DNA of 64,000 nucleotides from the NCBI GenBank assembly GCA_947500505.1, contig CANMSL010000001.1, forward strand, positions 868,001 through 932,000, in the 5' to 3' direction. This document shows positions 8,559 to 18,076 of the stretch, in pieces. Made by a program: the position numbers and the translations under genes. The notes below the pieces were generated by a model, which was not told where the DNA came from, did not search any database, and worked only from the letters and a program-made list of their open reading frames with translations. Each line of letters opens with the position of its first letter. Within the stretch, counting starts at the first letter, position 1. The stretch comes from an uncultured Aquimarina sp. GTDB lineage: Bacteria; Bacteroidota; Bacteroidia; Flavobacteriales; Flavobacteriaceae.

Positions 8559-9539
8559 ATGAGTAAAAGAAAGTTAAGAGTAAGTAAATCAATCATATTT
8601 TATATTGTGAGATTGTTATGCAGATATTTTATTGCATTAATGATGTTTTCCTATGCATCTGCTAAAATACTAGGGACTCAATTTTCTTCTGATCTTAGTA
8701 TAGGAGAAAGAACTATTGACAGTATGAATGGTTTTGAATTGACTTGGTACTTTTTTGGATATTCACCAACTTATGGGATCTTCATAGCTGTATCCCAGAT
8801 TGTTGCAGCATTGTTAATTTTATTCAGAAAAACTGTTAGAATTGGTGTTGTATTGCTATTATCATTTATGGTTAATATTGTTATGCTGGATATATTCTAT
8901 GAAATTGAAGCTGCAACTCCAATGGCTATCCTACTTACCTCAATGGGGTTTTTTCTCTTGTTTAGTGATTGGAAAGCCTTTAAAGCTTATTTCTTAAAAG
9001 CGGAAGTGAATATGCATTCTTATAGCGAACAATTACCGCTAAAGTTAAGGAAAATACATTGGGTTAAGTATATTCTAATACCCTTAATGTTTTCAGCAAT
9101 GTTTTTTTCTATTTATCAATTAAGAGATGTATATATGCATAAAAACGATTTCTATGGAGTTTGGGTGGTTAAAGGACAGCCAATCAATAAAATAGATAAA
9201 GTTTACTTTGAGTTGAGAGATCGAATAGTTTTGCGAGATACAGCAGGAAATCTGTATAATGGAACCTTTAGGAACACCGGAAAAAGTAGAGATTCTTTCC
9301 AAATAAATACCAGCCATTATTCAAATTCTATGAGAAATTTTGTCAAAAGAAAATTAGATACAGTAAAAATAGTTGGCGAGGAAAACATTAAGAAAGAGCA
9401 AACACGATTAATTGAACTTTATAATAAAAATAGTAATACCGATCCTATATATATTAGCGGTACCTATAAATTAGTTGCAGATACTCTTTATCTGATCCAA
9501 GATAATAATATGGAGATGAAGTTAGTAAAGGAAAATTAA
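8559..9539 (+). CDS. DoxX-like integral membrane protein
   Basis: 326 aa. Four hydrophobic segments lie in the first 145 residues (FYIVRLLCRYFIALMMFSYASAKI; YGIFIAVSQIVAALLILF; IGVVLLLSFMVNIVMLDIF; MAILLTSMGFFLLFSDW), followed by a fifth at about 170-187 and a soluble C-terminal domain. The first part has the DoxX layout (membrane proteins often tied to thiol or quinone chemistry). The C-terminal part, with many short beta strands, resembles small lipocalin-like domains but I cannot name it. It lies 18 bp after dprA, so it is probably co-transcribed. No specific function is supported. Confidence 0.7.
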   Translation: MSKRKLRVSKSIIFYIVRLLCRYFIALMMFSYASAKILGTQFSSDLSIGERTIDSMNGFELTWYFFGYSPTYGIFIAVSQIVAALLILFRKTVRIGVVLLLSFMVNIVMLDIFYEIEAATPMAILLTSMGFFLLFSDWKAFKAYFLKAEVNMHSYSEQLPLKLRKIHWVKYILIPLMFSAMFFSIYQLRDVYMHKNDFYGVWVVKGQPINKIDKVYFELRDRIVLRDTAGNLYNGTFRNTGKSRDSFQINTSHYSNSMRNFVKRKLDTVKIVGEENIKKEQTRLIELYNKNSNTDPIYISGTYKLVADTLYLIQDNNMEMKLVKEN

Positions 9540-9593
9540 GTTAATTGAAGAATTTCTCTGACCATGACCAATATTTTCTACCCTTAAAATCTA

Positions 9594-9827
9594 TTAATGT
9601 GCACTTTGATGCAGATCGTCAGTGGCTAAAGCTTTCTTAGAATCAGCAAGCTCCCTAAAAATCGTGTTGATATCAATAAACACTATTTCTCATTTAGTAG
9701 ATTTCTTTAGACCATAAGTATTATACCTATCTAATTCTGAGGAGATCACTTCGATATTATTTGATCCAAAAGGTGTTATATCATATTCAGGTATAGAAAT
9801 AACGATGACTATGGGCTTACATTTCAT
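9594..9827 (-). pseudogene. Relic of an SGNH/GDSL-type esterase gene
   Basis: The 310-bp gap between the DoxX-like and DUF3667 genes is not featureless. On the minus strand, from 9827, one frame gives KPIVIVISIPEYDITPFG then SSELDRYNTYG before a TGA. A neighbouring frame then gives VFIDINTIFRELADSKKAL and ATDDLHQSAH before a TAA at 9594-9596. These are the C-terminal blocks of SGNH/GDSL hydrolases: the block before the active-site loop, and the D-x-x-H block seen here as DDLH. The N-terminal GDS nucleophile block is missing. It is therefore a truncated, frame-broken remnant with no intact coding potential. Confidence 0.6.
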
Positions 9828-9851
9828 TAGTGGAATTGGTTCAATTATTAG

Positions 9852-10559
9852 TTATATATTGACCCACACAAAAATAAATGGGATAATATAGAATAGTAAG
9901 TATGAAAAAAACATGGAGAAGCAGCAGGCCACAATGGTTTCGAACAGATCACCTTTTGTTTTAAAGACTGCAATTAATAAGAAAAGCAGGTATGCAAAGA
10001 CCAGCGGGTTAAAAACTATTTGTATTTCGGTAATAAAAAGAGTGATAATCCCAAATAATGTAGCGTGACCTACTAAAAAACAATTAATGGTTAGATGCTC
10101 TAAAAAATTAAATCGCTTAAAAAAAATTCTGGTAAATAAGCTAAGAAAAATAATATTAAGTAACCAAAAGAATTTTAGATAAGTACCTACTAACTTGCCA
10201 GCTTCATAGCTCAAACTGGATGTTTCGTGAAGTTTACCATCTCCAATAATATTAGGTACTTCTATCGTTTTTATTTTGAATAATGATTGAATGATAAGAT
10301 AAATAGTGACGGCTACGATGGCATAACTTACCGGATTGAATACATTCTTTCGTTTACCTTCTAAATAATTTAAAATAGTATCTTTCGGAGCAATAGTTAT
10401 ATTATTTAGGTTATAAAGCATCCCTTTATCAATATCCATAAATCTGGAGAAAAAATCACTAATTAGAAAGGAAAGGGTAATTTGTTTTACACTACTTTTT
10501 TGACCACATTCGGGACAAAAATTTCCGTCATATTTGGTGTCACAATTCAGGCAGTTCAT
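9852..10559 (-). CDS. DUF3667 membrane protein with N-terminal zinc ribbon
   Basis: 235 aa. It begins with a four-Cys zinc-ribbon knuckle, CLNCDTKYDGNFCPECGQK, followed by the family block FLISDFFSRFMDIDKGMLYNL and GKRKNVFNPVSYAIV and then four to five membrane helices. This is the DUF3667 layout; function is unknown. Its ATG overlaps the stop of the upstream tricorn-like peptidase gene (TAATG at 10557-10561), so the two are translationally coupled. Confidence 0.85.
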   Translation of the reverse strand: MNCLNCDTKYDGNFCPECGQKSSVKQITLSFLISDFFSRFMDIDKGMLYNLNNITIAPKDTILNYLEGKRKNVFNPVSYAIVAVTIYLIIQSLFKIKTIEVPNIIGDGKLHETSSLSYEAGKLVGTYLKFFWLLNIIFLSLFTRIFFKRFNFLEHLTINCFLVGHATLFGIITLFITEIQIVFNPLVFAYLLFLLIAVFKTKGDLFETIVACCFSMFFSYLLFYIIPFIFVWVNI

Positions 10560-13500
10560 TAATCTTCATTTAACTGTTGTAAAATCTCGGAAATAGCCTT
10601 ATCTAGTTGAGGTTGATTACCATTTAAGCGATCTTTGAAGGTTTCTTTTACATATATATTAGGAGAAACTCCAGTTTTTTCTAAATTTTTACCATCTAAT
10701 GTATAGCATCCCCATGAAGGTAGTCGATACGAAGATCCATCCACCAATCTTTTACTAGATGTAAATATAATCCATCTGTAAGTCTCTGTACCTATAATTT
10801 TTCCTAACCCTAATTGTTTAAAACCTGCAGCAGTCATTTCTGCATCACTTAGGGTTTGCTCGTTTATCAACAGAACAATAGGTTTGGCTCCAGGAATAAA
10901 ATTGGGCTGTGACGTAAATTTACCATCCCGATACTTCCATTGCAGATATGGTTTTTGAGATAAAAATTGTATGACCTCATCGTGTACATTACCTCCGGTA
11001 TTAAAACGTAAATCTAAAATTAGAGCCTCTTTTTTGTGAGTCTCAGATACCATTTCTTTTTTAAAGTTGGCCAGTTCGTTTCCTCCCATGTTTTTCATGT
11101 GTACATAAGCAATTCTATTGTCACTTTTTTCATTAACATAAGACTGATTGGCGTCAACCCATTCATCATATAAAAGGTTACTATTTCTTCTCGAAGAAAT
11201 AGGATGAATGTTGGTTGAAAACTCTCTTCCATTTCGCAAAAAAGTGAGTTCAATTTCAGTGTCCATAGAAGGTTGGGTAAAATAGAATTCCCTATTTTTT
11301 TTCGGATCAACCTTATTTCCGTTCACGGCTATAAGTTTGTCTCCCTTCAGAATATCTTTGTTCCTTATATCTGCCGGGCCGTCACTAAGAATTCTTTCTA
11401 CTCTAAATGGATCATCTTTAGAAAAAATGACACCCGTAGCTAAACTTTTTGTTTTATAAATCGTCTTTTCTTCCTTACCATTAGAATTGAACCTAACATG
11501 AGAGGTATTCAACTCTCCAAGCATATCATTTAGTAGCAACCTCAACTCAGAACGGTTATTGATAAAAGGTAAGAATTTAGAGTATTCATCCTTCAATTGT
11601 TTCCAATCTTCACCATGAAAATCACCATCATAGAAGTTTTCACCGAAATTAGCCCATGCTTCATAGAACATTTGTTCAAATTCATTAGCAAGTGTTTTGC
11701 GGAATGTATGATCTATATTGATTTTATCAGTTTTGTTACCTTTGATATCCAACGTATTGATATTTCCATCTATCAAAATATAATTTTTATCTTTCTTAGA
11801 GACAATTTGATAGTTATACCCTTTAATATCTATAACTTTTTCAGTTTTATTTTCTTCAAAAGGTGTAATGGTCGTTTTCCATAGTTGAGGCTCTCCTTTA
11901 TCGTGATTGGAAATATAAAGGATATATGAAGTTTCATCTTTAGTAATGATATCCGTTCCGCCCTGATATCCATATTCTGGACTTATATGTTCCACTCTTT
12001 CCATAAGACCTGCTTCATTAATTTCAATATCGAGGTCTTTAGTTATCTTTTCTTCCTCTTTTTCTTTTTTGTTCTCTTTCTTACCTTCGTTGTCAGTTTT
12101 TTCTGCAAAGAGTTTTTTAAACTTATCTGACCGGAAAGGTTTTTCATATTTATCCAATGCAATGCGATAAATGCTTGCCTCACGTAATCCATAGGGATAA
12201 CTAGGCTTGGTAGGATTGGAGCTATAATAAATATACTTTCCATCAGACGACCATAATGGACTGTTTTCAGGAACACCGGTTTTCGTCAGGTTGATACTCT
12301 TTTTTGAAGAAATATTATGGGTGAAAATATCATTTTCAAAATTTCGAATAGCATTGTAAACAATATACTTTCCATCTGGTGAAAATTTGGGTTGTGGCGC
12401 ATACAAAGCCCAAAATTCGTCATTAACAATGGTTTTGGATTTTAGCGTTTTTAAGTCTAATAATCTAAGCTCGTCTCTTCCACTTATATAAACGGCCTTG
12501 CTATATTCAGGATTTATTTCAATATTGATATTGTTTCTTGAATCATTTGTAATCTGCCTCTTTTTCATCTTTCCGTCAGCAGAAATAGTAAATAAGTTCA
12601 GATATCCTTTTACGGTTTGGTTAAAAAGTAAAGTTGTATTATCATCTAGCCATTTTACTTCCAGAACTCTTTCTTTAGGATCGCCCACAGAGATTTGTTT
12701 GATGAATTTACCCTTAATGTCAGATATAAACAGAGCTCCTCTGGAAACAAAGGCTATTTTCTTGTTATCAGTAGAAATATCAAAGTTGGTTATTTTACCA
12801 CTAACTGTAAAATCTTGTGTTTTTTCTAGCGTATTGTTGTTGAAGAGTTGTATCGTTATTTTTTTTGAATTTTTGGATGCTGTATCATATACATATAACT
12901 GATAATCTTTTACAAATACGATTTTTTCGCCATTAGCACTTATTTGCGGTCTCTTAATTGAACTTTTAAATTGAGTGAGATGAACTTTTTGATTTTCTTG
13001 TAAAGTATATAAGTTTAATTCTCCATTAATTTCATCAGAAACAAAATAAAGAGAACCGTTTTTATCAAAAATTGGCCACAAATCCATTCCACGATACGAG
13101 GTGTGTTGCTTATATTGTTTAGTTGAGATATTGTAAGATTTAATATCTGGATTATAATCTCCTTTATATCTCTTTCTGTGCACTAAACCTAAACTTTCAA
13201 AGCTTTCATTGAAATAGATTTCGGCAGTCTTGGGATGTTCGGTGACATTATGAATCCTGTTAAAGTAGTGATTAAATAATCGCTGAGGTGTATCTCCAAA
13301 AATTGAAACTTTATAAGAACTAACACGATTTTCCCTGGAAGAATTGAAGAATATATTTTTTGAATCCCAGGACCAGCTCTCTACGGTATCTGATGCATCG
13401 TGAAACGTAAGCTGTTTAATCTCTCCGCCGTCTATTTGAACGATGTATACATCTCTATTACCATATTGTGTACTACTAAAAGCAACCCATTTTCCATCGG

Positions 13501-13717
13501 GTGAAACGGAAGGGCGTGTTTCTTCCCCTTGCATTGCAGTAAGCCTGGTTGCATTCCCGCCATTAGATGGTACTTTCCATAAGTCTCCGTCATAACTAAA
13601 TATAATAACATCTCCATTAGGAGTTAAAGTTGGATCAAGAGTAAAATAAGTTTCTTGACCCCGAATGACAACAATAGAAAATAGAGATAAAAATAGTGTG
13701 AAAATTGATTTGATCAT
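10559..13717 (-). CDS. Tricorn-like S41 family peptidase
   Basis: 1052 aa from the ATG at 13717; a TTG 57 bases upstream gives a non-signal-like extension. The signal peptide is MIKSIFTLFLSLFSIVVIRGQ. The first 500 or so residues are beta-propeller PD40 repeats (TLTPNGDVIIFSYDGDLW, SPDGKWVAFSS, ISANGEKIVFVKD). A tricorn core domain follows, then a PDZ-like stretch (DILKGDKLIAVNGNKV) and an S41 protease domain with LILDLRFNTGGNVHDEV and the nucleophile block EQTLSDAEMTAAG (Ser at about 957). Such exported proteins degrade oligopeptides in the periplasm. It sits 38 bp behind the GH3 gene and is coupled to DUF3667. Confidence 0.92.
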   Translation of the reverse strand: MIKSIFTLFLSLFSIVVIRGQETYFTLDPTLTPNGDVIIFSYDGDLWKVPSNGGNATRLTAMQGEETRPSVSPDGKWVAFSSTQYGNRDVYIVQIDGGEIKQLTFHDASDTVESWSWDSKNIFFNSSRENRVSSYKVSIFGDTPQRLFNHYFNRIHNVTEHPKTAEIYFNESFESLGLVHRKRYKGDYNPDIKSYNISTKQYKQHTSYRGMDLWPIFDKNGSLYFVSDEINGELNLYTLQENQKVHLTQFKSSIKRPQISANGEKIVFVKDYQLYVYDTASKNSKKITIQLFNNNTLEKTQDFTVSGKITNFDISTDNKKIAFVSRGALFISDIKGKFIKQISVGDPKERVLEVKWLDDNTTLLFNQTVKGYLNLFTISADGKMKKRQITNDSRNNINIEINPEYSKAVYISGRDELRLLDLKTLKSKTIVNDEFWALYAPQPKFSPDGKYIVYNAIRNFENDIFTHNISSKKSINLTKTGVPENSPLWSSDGKYIYYSSNPTKPSYPYGLREASIYRIALDKYEKPFRSDKFKKLFAEKTDNEGKKENKKEKEEEKITKDLDIEINEAGLMERVEHISPEYGYQGGTDIITKDETSYILYISNHDKGEPQLWKTTITPFEENKTEKVIDIKGYNYQIVSKKDKNYILIDGNINTLDIKGNKTDKINIDHTFRKTLANEFEQMFYEAWANFGENFYDGDFHGEDWKQLKDEYSKFLPFINNRSELRLLLNDMLGELNTSHVRFNSNGKEEKTIYKTKSLATGVIFSKDDPFRVERILSDGPADIRNKDILKGDKLIAVNGNKVDPKKNREFYFTQPSMDTEIELTFLRNGREFSTNIHPISSRRNSNLLYDEWVDANQSYVNEKSDNRIAYVHMKNMGGNELANFKKEMVSETHKKEALILDLRFNTGGNVHDEVIQFLSQKPYLQWKYRDGKFTSQPNFIPGAKPIVLLINEQTLSDAEMTAAGFKQLGLGKIIGTETYRWIIFTSSKRLVDGSSYRLPSWGCYTLDGKNLEKTGVSPNIYVKETFKDRLNGNQPQLDKAISEILQQLNED

Positions 13718-13755
13718 TTTTGATTGATAAATAAAATTGATATTTTGATAGTAGC

Positions 13756-14853
13756 CTATATTAAACCAGCACAAACTTTTAGCCGTACTATTTTTTTAAC
13801 AGATTGTGCTACTTGTTTTTTATATAAAGGATTCTTTTTCATTTCAGCAAGAATGGCAGTAATAGTTGCATTTTCGTTTTGAGGCATCAGGATTAAATCA
13901 CAACCAGCCTTAGAAGCCAATAAGGGAGCATTATCAAGAATCGTGACGGCCTTCATAATATTTAAAGCATCCGAAATGATAACGCCTTTAAATCCCATTT
14001 CCTCTTTAAGTAAACCGGTAATAATTTTTCTGGAACAGCTAGAAGGCAAACCATCAGTACCATATTTTTCATTATTTTGGATCGTAATATGAGCAATCAT
14101 GATAGATAATACACCATCTTCTATAATTTTTTTGTAATTATCTACCTCCTGTAACTTCCCATCTATATATACACTTTGTTTATGTGTGTCCCCTTTCACC
14201 AGTCCATGACCAGGAAAATGCTTTGCGGTGGCGATAATCCCACCTTCCTGTGTACATCTTATAAACTGATTAGCCAGGCTGATGACAGAATCTTTATCAC
14301 TTCCGTAGCTTCTTGATTTAATAGCTTCATTGCTGACGCTAATATCCAAAACCGGCGCATAATTATGATGAACTCCGATTTCCCTAAGTTCTGTATTAAT
14401 AGTATTTACTACAGCTTCTGATTGAACTTCGTTCTTAATATCAATGGTTTTGCCAACATCTTTAGCTCCTTTGATACGACTGGCAAATAAACTAGGCTCT
14501 GCATCCATACTAAAAAGCAACGGAAGCGTCTTATTTTTGGAAGATATTTCGTTTAAGGCATTGATACTTTCAGTGTGAGTCTTTTTGCTTCCTTTAAGAA
14601 AAACAACACCACCGATAGCATCATTTTCAGTAAGTTTTTTAACTGTAGCCATAGGTTTTCCTAATTCTCCCGCAGAAGTTATGATCATTTGTGCTACTTT
14701 TTGTTTTTCGGAAAGTGAATTGTAGATGGAATCTACGACATATTCTAATTCCGAATCGTAAGTGTAGAAATCCTGCAGGCTAAATTTTTGGGATTGTGCA
14801 TTAATTAGAGAAGTATAAAAGAGCAATACAATTAATAAAGGAAAATATCGCAT
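13756..14853 (-). CDS. Glycoside hydrolase family 3 protein, beta-N-acetylglucosaminidase type
   Basis: 365 aa with signal peptide MRYFPLLIVLLFYTSLINAQ. The single GH3 domain has the NagZ-type His/Asp loop, KHFPGHG at 211-217 followed by D222 and H224 (GDTH), which supplies the general acid/base in this subgroup, and a nucleophile candidate Asp295 in GVIISDALNIM. Members release beta-N-acetylglucosamine from peptidoglycan or chitin fragments. Here the signal peptide places it in the periplasm, unlike cytoplasmic NagZ. Flavobacterial homologues are often fused to a C-terminal beta-lactamase-like domain; this one stops after the GH3 part. Confidence 0.9.
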   Translation of the reverse strand: MRYFPLLIVLLFYTSLINAQSQKFSLQDFYTYDSELEYVVDSIYNSLSEKQKVAQMIITSAGELGKPMATVKKLTENDAIGGVVFLKGSKKTHTESINALNEISSKNKTLPLLFSMDAEPSLFASRIKGAKDVGKTIDIKNEVQSEAVVNTINTELREIGVHHNYAPVLDISVSNEAIKSRSYGSDKDSVISLANQFIRCTQEGGIIATAKHFPGHGLVKGDTHKQSVYIDGKLQEVDNYKKIIEDGVLSIMIAHITIQNNEKYGTDGLPSSCSRKIITGLLKEEMGFKGVIISDALNIMKAVTILDNAPLLASKAGCDLILMPQNENATITAILAEMKKNPLYKKQVAQSVKKIVRLKVCAGLI

Positions 14854-14880
14854 AAAAAAGTTTTAGGATAGTAAATATAG

Positions 14881-15723
14881 TTAAGATTCTATTGGAACAT
14901 CTTCTAGCTGGCCCCATTCACTCCAGGAACCGTCATATATCCATAAGTTAGTATATCCTGCAAGTGTAGCTGCCAATAAAATGATGCAGGCTGTAATTCC
15001 TGAACCGCAGCTAAAGATCAGTTTTTTATTTTCAATATCAAAATGTGTAAATAACTTTATAAGGTCTTTGGTTGCAAGCATTTTCCCATCGGTAAGAACA
15101 TCCGTATAAGGCAGATTCAGTGAATTAGGAATATGACCGCCTTTTAAATCCGATCTAGGCTCAGGATCAGTACCTTTAAATCTACCATAAGAGCGTGCAT
15201 CCAGGATCACAGATTCTGGACTGTTCATTTCAAATAAAACTTCTTTAGCATCAACAATATATTTGGAACGATCATTTATTTTGAAATTTCCAAGTAAAAA
15301 TTCTTGAGTAATGGTCTTATTTTCAGTGGGCAATCCATTTTTCGTCCACTCCGGCAAACCACCATCTAGTACCGCAACATCTTTATGTCCCATAATTGTA
15401 AACATCCACCAGGCTCTAGGACTGGAATAAAGGCCTAGCGTGTCATATACTACGATTTTAGAATCTGTATTAATCCCTAACTTCCTACAACTCTTTTCAA
15501 AATCTTCTGGAGTCGGAAGCATATTAGGTAATACTGAATGTTGATGGGAAAAAGATTTTTTAATATCAAAAAAACGAGCGCCAGGAATTTGTAGGTCTTC
15601 GTTTAAGGATTTATCAGATGTGGTCACCTTTTTTATACTAGCATCTAAAATGATAAGATCCGGATGATCTAAATACTTTGATAACCAATCTACAGAAACT
15701 AAAGGGGTATCCGAGATCTTCAT
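14881..15723 (-). CDS. sseA: Sulfurtransferase with two rhodanese domains (3-mercaptopyruvate type)
   Basis: 280 aa. Two rhodanese domains occupy about 8-130 (inactive) and 155-278 (active). The active loop carries Cys239 in FSCGSGITA, close to the CG(S/T)GVTA loop of 3-mercaptopyruvate sulfurtransferases rather than the CRKGVTA loop of thiosulfate sulfurtransferases. It would move sulfane sulfur from mercaptopyruvate to thiols in the cytoplasm. Its ATG overlaps the stop of the upstream NTF2-like gene (TAATG at 15721-15725), so the two are coupled. The enzyme class is firm; substrate preference is inferred from the loop. Confidence 0.88.
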   Translation of the reverse strand: MKISDTPLVSVDWLSKYLDHPDLIILDASIKKVTTSDKSLNEDLQIPGARFFDIKKSFSHQHSVLPNMLPTPEDFEKSCRKLGINTDSKIVVYDTLGLYSSPRAWWMFTIMGHKDVAVLDGGLPEWTKNGLPTENKTITQEFLLGNFKINDRSKYIVDAKEVLFEMNSPESVILDARSYGRFKGTDPEPRSDLKGGHIPNSLNLPYTDVLTDGKMLATKDLIKLFTHFDIENKKLIFSCGSGITACIILLAATLAGYTNLWIYDGSWSEWGQLEDVPIES

Positions 15724-16193
15724 TAAACTATGGTATTTCGGGATATTTGATAGTTTTCCAGCATTCTTCGGGACTTGAACTGTAGTTTTTTCTTAAAATA
15801 GGCAGTTCCTCCCATAATTTTTCCTTTCCATCCCATGGTTTGTGTTGCCCACCGGTGTAAACTATAATCATCCACATGCTTAATGATTTTGCCATCTTTC
15901 AGCTCAAAATAGGCTTTTACCCTATTGAGAACAGGTCTTTTTTCTATACCAAAAGTATATCTAGCCTCCCAGGTAGCAGAACCCTGAGCATCATTACCTT
16001 CAATATTGGAATACTTGATTTGCATGTCCTTACCATTCTCTAAAAGCCAGTACCACATTTTTTTAGCGGTTTGCCCTTTCAATTTACCAAAAATGGGATC
16101 ATTAAAAACAATATCATCATGGTAAAAAGAAACCATTTTTTCGGCATCGTGATTACTCAATGCAGTATAAAAATTACGAATTAATTCTGTCAT
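15723..16193 (-). CDS. NTF2/SnoaL-like protein (copy 1)
   Basis: 156 aa, single NTF2-like cone domain: IRNFYTALSNHDAEKMVSFYHDDIVFNDPIFGKLKG, later SATWEARYTF and VKAYFELKDGKIIKHVDDYSLHRWATQTMGWKG. The fold is shared by isomerases, cyclases and binding proteins. The Trp/His-rich C-terminal block LHRWA is characteristic of this bacterial subgroup, whose function is unassigned. A close paralog lies 159 bp upstream; the two align over their whole length, so this is a tandem duplication. It is coupled by TAATG overlap to the sulfurtransferase. Confidence 0.8.
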   Translation of the reverse strand: MTELIRNFYTALSNHDAEKMVSFYHDDIVFNDPIFGKLKGQTAKKMWYWLLENGKDMQIKYSNIEGNDAQGSATWEARYTFGIEKRPVLNRVKAYFELKDGKIIKHVDDYSLHRWATQTMGWKGKIMGGTAYFKKKLQFKSRRMLENYQISRNTIV

Positions 16194-16352
16194 CCTAACT
16201 AAATTTTATCATATGGCAGAAAAACGAACAACAATTTTAATTGACACTAAAAATTAACACTATTGATAAATTCTGTCTAGATTATAAAAATATAAGAAAA
16301 ATAAGCATTTAAAGCCTTCTATTCTATATTTCTTAGTTAAAATACACTTAAG

Positions 16353-16814
16353 TTAATTCGAGTGGAACTTATCGAGAAGTCTATTAGTTTGTTGGTGTAA
16401 TTTTTTCTTAAAAAAATTAGTACCTCCTAACAATTTTCCTTTCCAACCTATAGCATGAGAAGCCCACCGATGAAGATTGAAATAATCCGTATGTTTTATA
16501 ATTTTACCATCTAGAAATTCAAATTCGGCATCAATTTTATTATGAACTTTTCTACCGGTCTGACTAAAAGTGTACCAGGCTTCCCAATGTGCTGATCCGA
16601 TGTTATCATTAGCTTTCACATCAGAGAACTCTACTTTTAGATCTTTGCCGTTTTTACAAAGCATTTGCCACATTTTTTTAGCTCTGTCTCCTTTTAATTT
16701 TCCAAAGCCCGGATCTTCAAAAACGATATCCTTATGATAACAGGAAATCATTTTTTCGGCATTTCGCTCACTTAAACCGTTATAAAATGTTTCTATAAGT
16801 TCTTTATTGTTCAT
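16353..16814 (-). CDS. NTF2/SnoaL-like protein (copy 2)
   Basis: 153 aa paralog of the gene at 15723-16193. The shared blocks are AEKMISCYHKDIVFEDPGFGKLKG, AKKMW, GSAHWEAWYTF, DGKIIKHTDYFNLHRWA and GWKGKLLGGTNFFKKKL. Only 55 bp separate it from gpsA upstream, so gpsA and this gene may share a transcript. The pair has diverged enough that both copies appear functional. No catalytic assignment is possible from sequence. Confidence 0.8.
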   Translation of the reverse strand: MNNKELIETFYNGLSERNAEKMISCYHKDIVFEDPGFGKLKGDRAKKMWQMLCKNGKDLKVEFSDVKANDNIGSAHWEAWYTFSQTGRKVHNKIDAEFEFLDGKIIKHTDYFNLHRWASHAIGWKGKLLGGTNFFKKKLHQQTNRLLDKFHSN

Positions 16815-16869
16815 TTCTTGATGGTTTTTAAAAATGAATAAGCGACCAGGTAAACCAAGGACTCTGGTA

Positions 16870-17865
16870 TTAGTCTAGTTTATCCGTTAGTTTTTTGAAA
16901 ACCTTTTTAGGGTTTTTATTTTCGTATAAAATATCATGGACGGCATCAATAATAGGCGTACGGGTTTTTTTATTGGCATCTAATTGGTAAGCAGTCTTAG
17001 CGGCATAATATCCTTCGGCTATCATACTCATTTCCATTTGGGCACTTTTTACGGTGTATCCTTTACCAATCATATTACCAAACATTCGGTTTCGGGAGAA
17101 AATTGAATATCCCGTTACCAGTAAATCTCCAAGATATGCAGAGTCATTAATATTACGTTTCATTTTATGAATTTTTTTAATAAAACGTTTCATCTCACGA
17201 ATAGCATTGCTCATCAACACACTCTGAAAATTATCTCCATATCCTAATCCGTGTGCAATTCCGGCAGCCACCGCATAAATATTTTTCAGAACAGCTGCAT
17301 ATTCGGTTCCTATGATATCATCACTTACTTTGCATTTAATATATTCACTATTTAGTTTTTCAGCCATTATCTTAGCTTTAGCTTCATCATTAGAAGCAAT
17401 GGTAAGATATGAAAGACGCTCCAACGCTACTTCTTCGGCGTGGCAAGGACCGGTAATAACCCCAATATTGTTAAACGGAATAGAGTAGATATCGTGAAAA
17501 TGTTCACCAACAATTAATCCGGTTTCAGGAACTATGCCCTTAATAGCTGAAAAAACAACTTTATTTTCTAAAGAAGTGGTAAGTTTTTCTAATTCAGCAT
17601 TTAAAAAAGCAGAAGGAATTGCAAAAATTAAATAATCCGCATACAATACCGCTTCATTAATATCATTGGTGAGTTTGAGTTGATCCATTTTAAACTCTAC
17701 AGAGCTTAGATAATTTGGATTGTGCTGTTGTCTTTTAAGGTGTTCCAAAGCATATACACTTCTCATATACCAACCTACTTCACTTAGGTTTTCGGTTAGC
17801 ATCTTTACAATAGCAGTCGCCCAACTACCACCACCAAGTACAGCAAATTTTAATTTTTTATCCAT
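16870..17865 (-). CDS. gpsA: Glycerol-3-phosphate dehydrogenase (NAD(P)+)
   Basis: 331 aa from the ATG at 17865; the TTG 21 bases upstream is less likely because the nucleotide-binding strand begins at once after MDKKLKFAVLGGGSWATAIV. The Rossmann loop is GGGSW; further GpsA blocks are FAIPSAFL, SAIKGIVPETG, GPCHAEEVA and the C-terminal domain GTEYAAVLKNIYAVAAGIAHGLGYGDN with the catalytic Lys in VLKNIYA. It reduces dihydroxyacetone phosphate to sn-glycerol-3-phosphate for phospholipid synthesis. The length is normal. Confidence 0.95.
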   Translation of the reverse strand: MDKKLKFAVLGGGSWATAIVKMLTENLSEVGWYMRSVYALEHLKRQQHNPNYLSSVEFKMDQLKLTNDINEAVLYADYLIFAIPSAFLNAELEKLTTSLENKVVFSAIKGIVPETGLIVGEHFHDIYSIPFNNIGVITGPCHAEEVALERLSYLTIASNDEAKAKIMAEKLNSEYIKCKVSDDIIGTEYAAVLKNIYAVAAGIAHGLGYGDNFQSVLMSNAIREMKRFIKKIHKMKRNINDSAYLGDLLVTGYSIFSRNRMFGNMIGKGYTVKSAQMEMSMIAEGYYAAKTAYQLDANKKTRTPIIDAVHDILYENKNPKKVFKKLTDKLD

Positions 17866-18076
17866 ATAAAATGATTGTGAGTTCAAAAATAAGCAAAATA
17901 CATTTCAAATTAAACAACTGATATTCAAATACTTATATTTTTGGCACGTGTTTTGGTTTCTCAAAAGTGAAATGAGCCATTACAAAATGAGCATCTAAAA
18001 CTAAATGTTCTATGGCGAATTCTATCTGATAATTGAAAAATACAAGAGAGCAGATACAACTAAAAACATATAGCAT

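Noticed and set aside
12498..12902. 134-codon frame antisense to the tricorn-like peptidase
   Set aside because: The opposite strand has clear PD40 propeller sequence; the frame is a shadow.
13717..13774. N-terminal extension of the tricorn-like peptidase from a TTG
   Set aside because: The ATG at 13717 starts a normal signal peptide; the extension is not signal-like and would overlap the GH3 gene end.
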